A stretch of DNA of 11,865 nt from an uncultured Isosphaeraceae bacterium (lineage in GTDB: Bacteria; Planctomycetota; Planctomycetia; Isosphaerales; Isosphaeraceae): positions 1 through 11,865 of the forward strand of contig CALCIC010000952.1 in assembly GCA_937907405.1 (NCBI GenBank), given 5' to 3'. A program made the position numbers and the translations under genes. Each line of letters opens with the position of its first letter. Positions within the stretch are counted from its first letter, which is position 1. Positions 1-7,382 of the stretch are shown piece by piece. The notes under the pieces were generated by a model. The model had not been told where the DNA came from, searched no databases, and saw only the letters and a program-made list of their open reading frames with translations.

Positions 1-134
1 CCGGCCGTTCCTTGAAACCCACGCAGGCTCATAACCATCGACTCCGAACCGCGAATTCTCTTCGCCGCACAGAAAGTTTAACAATTGATGGCGAAAAGTC
101 CATGCCTGACTCGCGGGATGAGGTCGCGAGGCGT
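1..134. other. Left-edge non-coding stretch
   Basis: I see no convincing coding frame here. The stretch lies downstream of the leftward Uma2 gene and holds one short dyad (110-130), listed separately. It is more AT-rich around 70-100 than the rest of the window, which fits an intergenic region, but I find no promoter I can defend. A gene beyond the left edge could use it. Confidence 0.5.
110..130 (-). terminator. Weak stem-loop after the Uma2 gene
   Basis: The arms CTCGCG (110-115) and CGCGAG (125-130) are perfect inverted repeats around a 9-base loop, starting 4 bases past the Uma2 stop codon on the minus strand. No T-run follows on that strand, so it is not a classical intrinsic terminator. 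It may stabilise the mRNA 3' end or be chance in GC-rich DNA. Confidence 0.25.
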
Positions 135-743
135 CTACGGCTGTTTGGGAAGTAGGTCGGCGACGGCGATCCGGCCGAAGAGGCTGCCGTCGAGGATCAG
201 ATCGACGACCTGATCCTCGTTGAAGATCGATGGGGGAGGGTAGCTGCAGGCGACGGGGGGCCCGTGGGCCTCGACTTGCCGCGCGGCGAGGTTGACGATC
301 CAGTAGGCGGGGATGCCGGCGCGCGCGTACAGGTCGCGCTTCGTCCCCCGGTCTCGGGCGAGGCTGGTTTCGGCGATCTCGACGATCAGGCCGACGTCCG
401 GCGGCTCGGGATGGCGCTCGGTGTAGTCGTCGGATTCCCCTCGAACGATCGAGAGGTCCGGCTCGGGTTCGCTGTAATCGGGGACGCGAACGGCGGATTC
501 CACGCGGAGGTGCCAGACGCCCCCCAGCAGCCCCTCAATCGCCCGGCGACATCGCGCCGAGCAGGCGTCGTGGCGTGGTCCCTTCGGCATCTTCCAGACG
601 ATGACTCCGTTCAAGAGTTCGATCGGCTGATCCTCGACGAGATCGCCTTGATCCACAAGCCGTTCATACAACCCGACCGTGATTCGAAAAACGTCCTCGG
701 CGGGAGGCAGGGTCAAGGCTTCCGACGGGCTGATCGTGGACAT
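135..743 (-). CDS. Uma2-family PD-(D/E)XK endonuclease-like protein
   Basis: This 202-residue protein matches the Uma2 (DUF820) family, a PD-(D/E)XK nuclease fold that is greatly expanded in cyanobacteria and planctomycetes and whose biological role is mostly unknown. The family landmarks are in order: Glu42 in IELLNG, Asp96 in EPDLSIV, Glu122 in LIVEIAE, and Lys135 followed by DLYARAGIPAYWIVN, so the putative metal-binding Asp/Glu/Lys set is intact. The frame stays open upstream to 1028, but I chose the ATG at 741-743. Family similarity begins soon after it, a GGGGAG ribosome-binding site precedes it, and the upstream residues do not look like protein. Length is normal for Uma2. It stands alone, reads leftwards, and is separated from the sulfatase by about 320 bp. 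There is no signal peptide or membrane segment. Confidence 0.9.
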   Translation of the reverse strand: MSTISPSEALTLPPAEDVFRITVGLYERLVDQGDLVEDQPIELLNGVIVWKMPKGPRHDACSARCRRAIEGLLGGVWHLRVESAVRVPDYSEPEPDLSIVRGESDDYTERHPEPPDVGLIVEIAETSLARDRGTKRDLYARAGIPAYWIVNLAARQVEAHGPPVACSYPPPSIFNEDQVVDLILDGSLFGRIAVADLLPKQP

Positions 744-765
744 CGGCGCGACTCCCCGATTCAAA

Positions 766-788
766 CTCAATCCAGTATTCCTCAATCC
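766..788. repeat. Paired CTCAATCC direct repeat upstream of Uma2
   Basis: CTCAATCC occurs at 766-773 and again at 781-788, a 15-bp period, 23-45 bases upstream of the chosen Uma2 start. On the minus strand the units read GGATTGAG. The location suits a regulator site or part of the promoter or leader, but no regulator is identified. Confidence 0.45.
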
Positions 789-893
789 GCCCCCCAAGGC
801 AACCGAGGTCCGCGACGGCCCATCGGCCGAGGCACTGGATCGGCCGGTCAGTTTCGTAGAACCGCTCTTGAACTCAAGTATCCTTAGAGATCG

Positions 894-1058
894 ATGGATG
901 CCGTGGTCCTTCAACTGGAGCGCCGGGTCTCTCCGAAGGATGTCATGGCGACCATCCACCACCTGTAGCGGATCGATCCCGCGACCACGATCACCGACCG
1001 CCTGGGGCGTCCGATCCCCCTGGCGCACGCCGAGGTCGTCCCTGAAGTCCTGGCCTGA
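894..1058 (+). pseudogene. Possible remnant of a small protein gene, interrupted by TAG
   Basis: From ATG 894 the plus strand reads MDAVVLQLERRVSPKDV..., meets TAG at 966-968, then continues open in the same frame, including TDRLGRPIPLAHAE, to TGA at 1056-1058. Together this is 53 sense codons with one internal stop. The two halves read smoothly as one small soluble protein with GC-rich third positions, which is why I list it. There is no ribosome-binding site, and an in-frame TAG (885-887) lies just upstream. I do not recognise the family. It could be an inactivated small gene, such as one partner of a toxin-antitoxin-like or transposon-derived unit, or simply a chance open frame. Confidence 0.25.
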
Positions 1059-1061
1059 GCG

Positions 1062-2549
1062 TCACTTCCTGGAGTCGGCCTCCGGATGCGTCCTGGCCCA
1101 GTCGAGGTATTCCTGGATCGTGTAGAACGTCCTGTGCCGGTAGAGCCGGCCGGCGTCCTCGACGGGCTCCATCGAATTCAGGGCCCAGGAATCGCCCGTC
1201 CGGCTCATCCAGTCGGTCAGCTTCGTTTCCATGCTTTCCCGGAGCGCGGCGCGGGCGGGATCGTCGGCCAGGTTCTTCAGTTCGTAGGGGTCGTTCTCCA
1301 GGTCGTAAAGCACCCAGGGGCCGGCCTCGGTCCGGGCGTACATTGCGCGCTCGGTTCGAACGCCGCGCCAGGGGTTCGGCGTGCCGTCCCCCTGGAACGG
1401 GACGAAGATCTGAAAGAACACCGAATCGGGGCCCCGTTCCACGCCCCCCGACACCATGGCCGAGAGATCGGTTCCTTGCATCGCGGCGGGAACCGGTCGG
1501 CCGCAGAGCTTCAAAAGCGTCGGCGCCAGATCGACGTGGGAGATCAGAGAATCCGACTTTCGGCCCGGCTTGATCCTGGACGGCCAGCGAACGATCAGGG
1601 GGACGCGGATCGACTCCTCCCAGGGCTTGCGCTTGAGCCTCTCTCCATGCGAGCCGAGCATGGCGCCGTGGTCCGACACGAAGACGACGATCGTATCGTC
1701 GGCCTTCCCCGAATCGTCCAGCGCCTTCAGCAACCGGCCTACTTGATCGTCGACGGCGGTCAACGCGGCGTAGTAAGCGGCCACCGCCTTGCGGCCGCCT
1801 CCGGTCGTCCCTTCGACCCAGTTGGGGCGCATCGTCAGCCTGGCCGGGTCGTAAAGCTTCATGTACTTCTCGGGCGCCCCGTAAGGGTCGTGCGGCGGCC
1901 CCATCGACGTCACGAGGAAGAACGGCTCGTCGCCTCCCCGGTTCAGGAATTCGATCGCCCGATCGGTCCAGACCTCGGGCTCGAATCGATCTTCGGTGAT
2001 AGGAGCGTCGGTGTCGCGGAAATAGGTCGGATGGAAGTGGTTATGGCTGCATTCGCTGGCGGCCCAGTAGTCGAACCCCTGGCGACGAGGACCGGGGGGC
2101 ACGAACCCGGGGTCTCTTTTGCCGCCGTCGAGATGCCATTTGCCGACGTAGCCCGTACGGTAGCCGCCGGCCTTGAGAATCTCGGCGATCGTGGTCTCCG
2201 ACTCCCGCAGCCGCAGGTCGTTGGCGATCATCCCGTTCTTGTGGGCGTACGTTCCCGTGAGCATGATCGCCCGCGCCGGGCAGCAGACCGGCGTGTTGGC
2301 GAACGCGTTGCGGAAGAAGACCCCTTGCGACGCCAGCCTGTCGAGGTTCGGCGTCTGGACGTCGCGGTTGCCGGCGCAGCCGAGATCCTGCCCGCGCCAC
2401 TGGTCGGGCATGATGATCAGGACGTTGGGACGACTGACCGGCGGCTCGGCCCGGGCGGGCGTCGCGGCCGGGAACCACCCGTTGAGAAGAAGGGAGACGA
2501 CGGCGAACGCCGAATAACCGAATCGCGTGATCTCGCGACGTCCCGGCAT
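1062..2549 (-). CDS. Secreted formylglycine-dependent sulfatase (sulfatase S1 family)
   Basis: A 495-residue type I sulfatase that hydrolyses sulfate esters, probably of a sulfated glycan or small organic sulfate, outside the cytoplasm. The N-terminus has a basic start, a hydrophobic stretch (about residues 12-25) and a probable signal peptidase site after ATPARA (residue 34). The sulfatase signature CCPARAIMLTG gives Cys89 as the residue converted to formylglycine. Other active-site elements are MPDQWRG (Asp49), GYVGKWHLDG (Lys137, His139), SDHGAMLGSHG (Asp293, His294) and KRKPWEES (about 306-312). Length is typical. The frame is open to 2636, but ATG 2547-2549 has AAAGGA six bases upstream and begins the signal peptide. 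The maturation enzyme is not in the window. The lipoprotein gene upstream on the same strand may share its transcript. Substrate cannot be told from sequence. Confidence 0.95.
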   Translation of the reverse strand: MPGRREITRFGYSAFAVVSLLLNGWFPAATPARAEPPVSRPNVLIIMPDQWRGQDLGCAGNRDVQTPNLDRLASQGVFFRNAFANTPVCCPARAIMLTGTYAHKNGMIANDLRLRESETTIAEILKAGGYRTGYVGKWHLDGGKRDPGFVPPGPRRQGFDYWAASECSHNHFHPTYFRDTDAPITEDRFEPEVWTDRAIEFLNRGGDEPFFLVTSMGPPHDPYGAPEKYMKLYDPARLTMRPNWVEGTTGGGRKAVAAYYAALTAVDDQVGRLLKALDDSGKADDTIVVFVSDHGAMLGSHGERLKRKPWEESIRVPLIVRWPSRIKPGRKSDSLISHVDLAPTLLKLCGRPVPAAMQGTDLSAMVSGGVERGPDSVFFQIFVPFQGDGTPNPWRGVRTERAMYARTEAGPWVLYDLENDPYELKNLADDPARAALRESMETKLTDWMSRTGDSWALNSMEPVEDAGRLYRHRTFYTIQEYLDWARTHPEADSRK

Positions 2550-2595
2550 CAGTAGTCCTTTCGTTTTACGGCGGCGCGGCGGGAGTCCTCCCCTG

Positions 2596-2601
2596 ATTCT
2601 A
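2596..2601 (-). promoter_or_regulatory. Possible -10 element (TAGAAT) upstream of sulfatase
   Basis: On the minus strand TAGAAT, one mismatch from TATAAT, sits about 47 bases upstream of the sulfatase ATG in the 94-bp gap behind the lipoprotein gene. No acceptable -35 element is found 16-18 bases further up, so the sulfatase may equally be read through from the lipoprotein gene. Confidence 0.25.
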
Positions 2602-2643
2602 TCGTCGAATGGGCCGAATGCACCTCGTTGTAACACGGAGCGG

Positions 2644-3909
2644 TCAGTCGCCGACCGGGATCGTCAGCAGCGGGCCGCCGGTGCGGCTCTCGGATTCCTC
2701 GAGCGAGATCAGGATTTCGAGGATCGCCAGGATCGCCCGGCTGTTGGAATCGTTGGTCGGGATGTAAAACCAGTAGCCGCGATAAAAGACGGCCATCTCG
2801 GCGTCGCGCGGGCGATGTTTCTGCGACCGGACGAAGAAGTTGCCGGCCGTGACCTGGGTCCAGTCGTAGGGTCGTCCGTCGGGGCCGGGGGTGTTGGGGG
2901 CGACGTTCCTTGCGACGTGCTCGGCGGGAACGCAAACCCCTTTCGAGAGGAACACCATCATCTGAAGGATCGACCGCAGGTTGAGGTAGACCGTATCGTT
3001 CGTCGCGATCGCCCGCGGCGCGGCTTCGAGGGCGTTCTGAGACAGTTCCGGCTTGATCCGATAGAGGGAGAGGCCGGGCTCCAGATAGAAGATCCGTGCG
3101 AGTTCCCGCATCTCGGGCGAATCGACGAATTCGCGATGGACCCTGAGGACCAGCGACTTCTCGCGCTTGACCAGGGCCACCTGGTCGTCGCCGCGGCTGC
3201 GATACACGAAGCCTTCCTTGGCGGCGTTGAGGACGTCCGCGCCCCCGACTTCGCTCGCCGGGATTGGGTCGGAAACTCCGTCGGCGTCTTCCTCGTAACC
3301 GACCAGGATCTCGGTCCCCTCGCGCTCACGAAGACTCGCGAGCAAGCGGGCGCCGCGGAGGAACTCGACGTTCTGGTCGGGGGCCTTCGGCGTCATCGCG
3401 GTCGCCTGCGGCGCGTTGCCGACGTCGTTGACGTCGTTGAGCGTCAGCAGCATCAACTGCTCGATGTTGGCCCCCGCGTTGACCACGCTGAACAGTTCGG
3501 CGGAAAGCGGCGTGAGAAGAGTTCGGGCGACCTCCTTCCCCTCGCGAGGCCGATAGCTGAGCGTCGGACTGTCGCGCGCGGACATTTCGCCGAATCCGAG
3601 GTTGGCGAGCCCCTCGAACTGATTGCCGTAACCGCCGAGGAAATTGGCGCCGCCGCTGATCTCGAACTGGCTCGTGATGCTCGGCAAGTCGATGAAGACC
3701 GGCGAATCGGCGTACCGCAGCCGGACGATGTTCATCAGAAGCTGCTCGTCGTTGGTGACCCGAACCGACTCGTTGTACTTCATCCGGGTCGTCCTCAAGG
3801 CCTTGGGACCGAGACAACCCGGCAGGATCGCCAGGGCCGCGAGCAGGATCCAGGCCCCGGGCGCGGCTGTTCGAGTTCGTCGCGATTCGATCAGTCCTTC
3901 ACCCGTCAT
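2644..3909 (-). CDS. Conserved lipoprotein of unknown function
   Basis: A 421-residue exported lipoprotein. The N-terminus has arginines at 10, 11 and 13, a hydrophobic stretch (about 19-29) and the lipobox LPGC with Cys32, so the mature protein should be lipid-anchored. After the anchor comes a region with KYNESVRVTNDEQLLMNIV and RLRYADSPVFIDLPSI (about 44-78). I recall similar unnamed lipoproteins in other Gram-negative groups, but I cannot attach a family name. The remainder is mixed alpha/beta with no catalytic signature I recognise and no further membrane span. The frame is open to 4071. ATG 3907-3909 was chosen because it places the signal peptide at the start; a GGGG lies about 5 bases upstream. 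It lies 94 bp ahead of the sulfatase on the same strand, so a cell-envelope role is possible, but that is inference. Confidence 0.8.
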   Translation of the reverse strand: MTGEGLIESRRTRTAAPGAWILLAALAILPGCLGPKALRTTRMKYNESVRVTNDEQLLMNIVRLRYADSPVFIDLPSITSQFEISGGANFLGGYGNQFEGLANLGFGEMSARDSPTLSYRPREGKEVARTLLTPLSAELFSVVNAGANIEQLMLLTLNDVNDVGNAPQATAMTPKAPDQNVEFLRGARLLASLREREGTEILVGYEEDADGVSDPIPASEVGGADVLNAAKEGFVYRSRGDDQVALVKREKSLVLRVHREFVDSPEMRELARIFYLEPGLSLYRIKPELSQNALEAAPRAIATNDTVYLNLRSILQMMVFLSKGVCVPAEHVARNVAPNTPGPDGRPYDWTQVTAGNFFVRSQKHRPRDAEMAVFYRGYWFYIPTNDSNSRAILAILEILISLEESESRTGGPLLTIPVGD

Positions 3910-3928
3910 GCCGCCCCATCGCTCTCGG

Positions 3929-3958
3929 ACTATACGAGGAAGGATTCGCGACCCGCGA
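3929..3958 (-). promoter_or_regulatory. Candidate promoter and dyad for the lipoprotein gene
   Basis: On the minus strand TATAGT (3929-3934), one mismatch from TATAAT, lies 20 bases before the lipoprotein ATG and would give a very short leader. Just upstream is a dyad, TCGCG (3946-3950) and CGCGA (3954-3958), overlapping the space where a -35 would be expected, as an operator might. There is no good TTGACA match. Confidence 0.3.
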
Positions 3959-4097
3959 GAGTCGTCCGGGAGACCCTCCTCTTCATTATCGTCGCCCGAT
4001 GCGGGAAACTTGACGCAACCCGCGCGATCAGCTCGACGCGAGCGATTCCTACGACCCAAGCCGTCCTCCACCTTCCTCCTGACCCGGGAGTCCCCCC

Positions 4098-4961
4098 GTG
4101 CCTGAAGAACGCTACATCGACGCCCACTCGCACATCTGGACCCCCGACGTCGGCCATTACCCGCTGGCGGAAGGATTCCAGCCGACGGACATGCAGCCGC
4201 CGTCGTTCACGGCCCAGGAACTGCTGGCGATCTGTCGGCCGGCCGGCGTGGGACGGGTGAACCTGATCCAGATGAGCTACTACAAGTTCGACAACTCGTA
4301 CATGCTCGACATGATCAAACTGCACCCCGATCGGTTCGTGGGGACGGCGATCGTCGACCCGCTGGGGGACGATCCAGCCGGCGCGATGAGGGAACTGCTG
4401 CCGAAGCGGGTGCGCGCGTTCCGAATTCAGCCCTCGTACGGCAAGCAGCCGCCGGCCCGCTGGCTGTCGCCGGCCGGGTACGAGGCCCAGTTCGCGACCG
4501 CCGCCCAGACGGGCCAGGCCCTGAGCTGCCTGGTCGATCCCGACGGCTTCGCGGAGATCGATCGGATGTGCCGCAAGCATCCCGAGACCAGGGTGGTCGT
4601 CGACCATCTGGGCCGGATCGGCGTCGACGGGGAGGTCCGCGACGCCGACGTCCAGGCGCTCTGCGACCTCGCCACCCATCCTCGGGTCTACGTCAAGGTC
4701 AGCGCCTTTTACGCCCTCGGCAAGAAGGCGCCCCCCTATCTCGACCTCGGTCCCTTGATTCGCCGGGTCGTCCAGGCGTTCGGCACGCGGCGCTGCATGT
4801 GGGGGAGCGACTGCCCGTTCCAGGTCGTCTCGCAATCCTACGAGGACAGCGTCGCGCTCGTCCGCGACCGGCTCGACTTCCTCAGTCCCGACGACCGAGA
4901 GTGGATGTTGTTCCGCACGGCCGAACAAATTCTCTTTCCTCCCTCTACGGCGGGGTCGTGA
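4098..4961 (+). CDS. Amidohydrolase-2 family (TIM-barrel) metal-dependent hydrolase
   Basis: A 287-residue cytoplasmic protein of the amidohydrolase-related family 2 (the group containing PDC lactonase-like hydrolases and decarboxylases), expected to be a TIM barrel acting on a small lactone, acid or amide. Landmarks: DAHSHIW near the N-terminus (His10, His12), VGTAIVDP (about 81-88), VVVDHLGRIG with His170, YVKVSAFY (about 198-205), and MWGSDCPF with Asp238, the usual C-terminal metal or proton-transfer aspartate. Length is normal and no signal peptide is seen. The start codon is GTG at 4098, preceded by GGGAG; there is no in-frame ATG nearby that would keep the HSH motif. It is divergent from the lipoprotein gene across 188 bp and 181 bp before the next gene, so it may be a single-gene unit. 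Substrate is not predictable here. Confidence 0.9.
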   Translation: MPEERYIDAHSHIWTPDVGHYPLAEGFQPTDMQPPSFTAQELLAICRPAGVGRVNLIQMSYYKFDNSYMLDMIKLHPDRFVGTAIVDPLGDDPAGAMRELLPKRVRAFRIQPSYGKQPPARWLSPAGYEAQFATAAQTGQALSCLVDPDGFAEIDRMCRKHPETRVVVDHLGRIGVDGEVRDADVQALCDLATHPRVYVKVSAFYALGKKAPPYLDLGPLIRRVVQAFGTRRCMWGSDCPFQVVSQSYEDSVALVRDRLDFLSPDDREWMLFRTAEQILFPPSTAGS

Positions 4962-5029
4962 TGGAGTATGCTGGTTTCAAATAGGGGTCGAACGTGGAGA
5001 CGCGAGGCCAGGTGAATGCGTGGCGACAG

Positions 5030-5069
5030 GCCGGCCGGCTTGACCGTTTCGCGGTCCGATCACTACGAT
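5030..5069 (+). promoter_or_regulatory. Candidate sigma70-type promoter for 5143 gene, abutting a palindrome
   Basis: TTGACC (5040-5045) and TACGAT (5064-5069) are spaced 18 bases apart, a plausible housekeeping promoter with a start near 5076 and a leader of about 65 bases. A perfect 10-bp palindrome GCCGGCCGGC (5030-5039) directly abuts the -35 box and could bind a regulator. Promoter rules in planctomycetes are poorly known, so this is tentative. Confidence 0.45.
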
Positions 5070-5104
5070 TCATGAGAACTTACGATCTGAAGAGTGGAGT
5101 CCGT

Positions 5105-5121
5105 CTCGCGGCATTCGCGAG
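5105..5121 (+). promoter_or_regulatory. Leader stem-loop before the 5143 gene
   Basis: CTCGCG (5105-5110) and CGCGAG (5116-5121) can pair around a 5-base loop, ending 21 bases before the ATG at 5143 and just ahead of the GAGGTGAG ribosome-binding site. It could affect translation or mRNA stability. The short arms allow chance occurrence in GC-rich DNA. Confidence 0.3.
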
Positions 5122-5142
5122 CCACGGCGCGAGGTGAGCAGG

Positions 5143-6129
5143 ATGAAGAAAGAGCCGTCGAAGGTCCCGACCCCCAGCAACCCGGCGCCCGCTCGGCACC
5201 AGTTCGAGCATGTCACGCCGACCGTGATCCATGATCCCGAAGAGGACATGATGTTCCTCGCGCGGTGGGCCCACCGCGCGATGCTCAATCCCACCCGCTT
5301 CTGGAGCGTGCTGATCGGCGGAGTCGCGGCGATCCTCGCGCTGGTGGTGTTCGTCAGCCTGCTGACGTCGCGCTCGGGCGCGTCGGGCGACGTCTGGTCC
5401 CAACTCGACGCCGCCAAGAACGCCGACGATCAGGTCAAGATCGCCAACGACCATCCGGGTTCTCCGGCGGCCTCCTGGGCCCTGCTCCAGGGGGCGTCGC
5501 GGCTCTACAAGTCAGGCGTCGACGACCTCCCCAACAACCGTGACGCCGCGCTCCAGAGCTTGAAGAAGGCCCTCGACCTGTTCGACCAGGCCGGCAAGGG
5601 AGTGGCCAAGGATTCGCCGATCGCTCTGGCCGCGGCCCTCGGCAAGGCCCGGGCGCTGGAGGCTCGCAACGAACTCCCCAAGGCCGTCGACCAGTACAAG
5701 CTCGTCGCCGAAACCTGGCCCAAGGCCCCCGAGGCCGTCGAGGCCAAGAAGCTCGCCGCCGCCTTGCAGCAGCCCGACGCGGCCGCCTTCTATAAAGAGC
5801 TTTACTCGTTCGCCCCCACGAAGGTCACCCTTCCTCCCATGGGGACCGAGAGCTTCGACCTTCCCATGCCCTCGGGGCTCGGCGGCATCCCGGGAAGCTC
5901 CGACGGCCTGCTCGGGCCGGTGAACGGCGTCTCGCCGCTCTTGATCCCGCCGCCGCCGCCGTCCGCCCCGACGACGGGCGACGCCCCGGCCGCGACGTCC
6001 GACCCGGCCCCCGCGGACCCGAAGTCGCTCCCGACCCCGGCGGATACGTTCGCCCCGGCGGATGCCAAGCCCGCCGCTCCTCCGGTGGAAGCTCCGGCCG
6101 CGACCGAAGTCCAGAAGCCGGGGAACTGA
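5143..6129 (+). CDS. Single-pass membrane protein with TPR-like periplasmic region and Pro/Ala-rich tail
   Basis: A 328-residue protein with a short polar N-terminus, one membrane helix (about 54-74, WSVLIGGVAAILALVVF), an alpha-helical region with TPR-like spacing (about 84-220, for example LGKARALEARNELPKAVDQYKLVAETWP), then a proline/alanine-rich low-complexity tail (about 230-328). The layout resembles YfgM-like and other planctomycete membrane-anchored TPR proteins, which usually mediate protein contacts in the envelope, but no exact family is recognised. I chose ATG 5143 over GTG 5134 because GAGGTGAG is correctly spaced for 5143, whereas 5134 has no ribosome-binding site. A candidate promoter lies at 5040-5069. 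The RluD-like gene follows after 64 bp with no terminator, so the two are probably co-transcribed. Confidence 0.8.
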   Translation: MKKEPSKVPTPSNPAPARHQFEHVTPTVIHDPEEDMMFLARWAHRAMLNPTRFWSVLIGGVAAILALVVFVSLLTSRSGASGDVWSQLDAAKNADDQVKIANDHPGSPAASWALLQGASRLYKSGVDDLPNNRDAALQSLKKALDLFDQAGKGVAKDSPIALAAALGKARALEARNELPKAVDQYKLVAETWPKAPEAVEAKKLAAALQQPDAAAFYKELYSFAPTKVTLPPMGTESFDLPMPSGLGGIPGSSDGLLGPVNGVSPLLIPPPPPSAPTTGDAPAATSDPAPADPKSLPTPADTFAPADAKPAAPPVEAPAATEVQKPGN

Positions 6130-6193
6130 CGACGTCGTTCGGCGCCCCGCCGCTTGCTTCCGCCTCTCACTCGCTTTCGACCGGCTCGATCCC

Positions 6194-7219
6194 ATGCTGG
6201 AGTCGCCGCTTTCTGAAACGCCCCAGGAATTCGACGTCAAGCCGCGCACCGACGGCAAGCGGATCGACTCTTACCTGGCGAGCCGGTTCACCGACTACTC
6301 GCGGAACGTGATCCAACGGATCATCGAAGCCGAGGCCGTCGTGGTGAACGGCCGCCCGGTCAAGGCTTCATACAAGATCCGGACCGGCGACCAGATCCGC
6401 GTCTGGCTGCCGGAACTCCCCGACCCGACCCCCGTCGCCGAGGAGATCCCGATCGAGGTCGTCTACGAGGACGACGACCTCACGGTCGTCAACAAACCGG
6501 CCGACATGGTCACGCACCCGTCGCGGGGCAACTGGCGGGGGACGCTCGTCAACGCGATCCAGTTCCATTACGACCAGCTCTCGACCGAGGCCGGCGAAGA
6601 CCGTCCCGGCATCGTCCATCGCCTCGACCGCGACACCACCGGCCTCTTGATCGTCGTCAAGAACGACCTGGCGCACCGCCGGCTCGCCCTCCAGTTCGAG
6701 CACCGGACGATCCACAAGGAATACCTCGCCATCGTCTACGGCGCGCCCGGGCGCGACAGCGACTACGTCGAGCAGCCCATCGGCTTCCATCCGACCGTCC
6801 GCGAGCGGATGGCCGTCCGCGCCGTCGAGGACGGCGGCCGGGAATCCACCACGTTCTACGAGGTCGTCGAGCGGTTCCGGGGCTTCGCCCTGGTGCGCTG
6901 CAAGCCGAGGACCGGCCGGACCCACCAGATCCGCGTCCATATGGCCCACGTCGGCCACCCGCTCGTCGCCGACAAACCGTACTCCGGCCGCGACGCGCTC
7001 ACCCTCGCCGACCTGGACGCCCCCGGGGCCAAACCCGACGACCCCGACGCCCTGCTCATCGACCGCCAGGCGCTCCACGCCCACGCCCTGAAGTTCATCC
7101 ACCCCACGACCGAACAGCCCATCGAACTCTCCGCGCCGATCCCCCCCGACATGGCCCGGACCCTTGAGGCGCTCCGACTTCATCGGCCCCTCGAATCGGC
7201 CCCCAGGCGGTCGCGCTGA
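6194..7219 (+). CDS. RluA-family (RluD-like) pseudouridine synthase
   Basis: A 341-residue enzyme converting uridine to pseudouridine in structured RNA, most likely 23S rRNA, in the cytoplasm. An S4 RNA-binding domain occupies about residues 22-70 (RIDSYLASRF through GDQIRV). The catalytic domain follows with VYEDDDLTVVNKPADMVTHP (about 90-109), the signature GIVHRLDRDTTGLL with catalytic Asp145, and KPRTGRTHQIRVHM (about 237-250). The S4 domain and the DxDTTG form resemble E. coli RluD more than RluA, but the target uridine cannot be set from sequence. Residues about 270-290 form an acidic insert-like loop. The frame is open upstream into the previous gene; ATG 6194 leads directly into the family-like region although no good ribosome-binding site is visible. 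Its 3' end is followed by a 163-bp gap before the polymerase. Confidence 0.93.
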   Translation: MLESPLSETPQEFDVKPRTDGKRIDSYLASRFTDYSRNVIQRIIEAEAVVVNGRPVKASYKIRTGDQIRVWLPELPDPTPVAEEIPIEVVYEDDDLTVVNKPADMVTHPSRGNWRGTLVNAIQFHYDQLSTEAGEDRPGIVHRLDRDTTGLLIVVKNDLAHRRLALQFEHRTIHKEYLAIVYGAPGRDSDYVEQPIGFHPTVRERMAVRAVEDGGRESTTFYEVVERFRGFALVRCKPRTGRTHQIRVHMAHVGHPLVADKPYSGRDALTLADLDAPGAKPDDPDALLIDRQALHAHALKFIHPTTEQPIELSAPIPPDMARTLEALRLHRPLESAPRRSR

Positions 7220-7255
7220 AACCGCCCTCGTCCTCTCCCCTCGCGCCGGCGGGTC

Positions 7256-7267
7256 TGTTCTTGAACA
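7256..7267. repeat. TGTTC-TT-GAACA inverted repeat upstream of the polymerase
   Basis: TGTTC (7256-7260) and GAACA (7263-7267) form a perfect dyad with a 2-base centre, about 116 bases upstream of the polymerase start. GAAC/GTTC half-sites resemble some LexA operators in other phyla, but the spacing does not match a known LexA box, so regulation by LexA is only a guess. Confidence 0.3.
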
Positions 7268-7382
7268 CGTCTGGAACCACCTGGCCGAAGCCGGCCGACT
7301 GAACGACGGATCGAGCGGATTTCTTGCACAAGGACCCGCTTTCAACTTGACCTGTCCAATCGTTCATACTATGTTTTTGTCC

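Larger units (their letters stand above)
744..1061. other. Intergenic region between Uma2 and sulfatase
   Basis: This 318-bp region separates two leftward genes. It holds the CTCAATCC repeat pair near the Uma2 start and the broken plus-strand frame at 894-1058. No clear -35/-10 promoter pair was found for Uma2. No T-rich terminator hairpin was found behind the sulfatase stop. Confidence 0.5.

Noticed and set aside
1086..2555. Long open frame antisense to the sulfatase (489 codons)
   Set aside because: The opposite strand encodes a full sulfatase with all motifs. GC-rich third positions create long antisense frames, and this one has Arg/Gly/Pro/Val-rich composition with no domain.
2527..4260. 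577-codon plus-strand frame antisense to the lipoprotein
   Set aside because: It covers the lipoprotein gene and the start of the amidohydrolase in a non-family frame, and has no ribosome-binding site or recognisable domain.
5134..5142. GTG 5134 as start of the membrane TPR protein
   Set aside because: It has no ribosome-binding site, whereas GAGGTGAG is properly placed for ATG 5143.
7347..7372. TTGACC and TACTAT as a promoter for the polymerase
   Set aside because: The spacer is only 14 bases, too short for a normal sigma70 promoter. The TACTAT could still act alone with a near-leaderless start at 7383, but that is not supportable.
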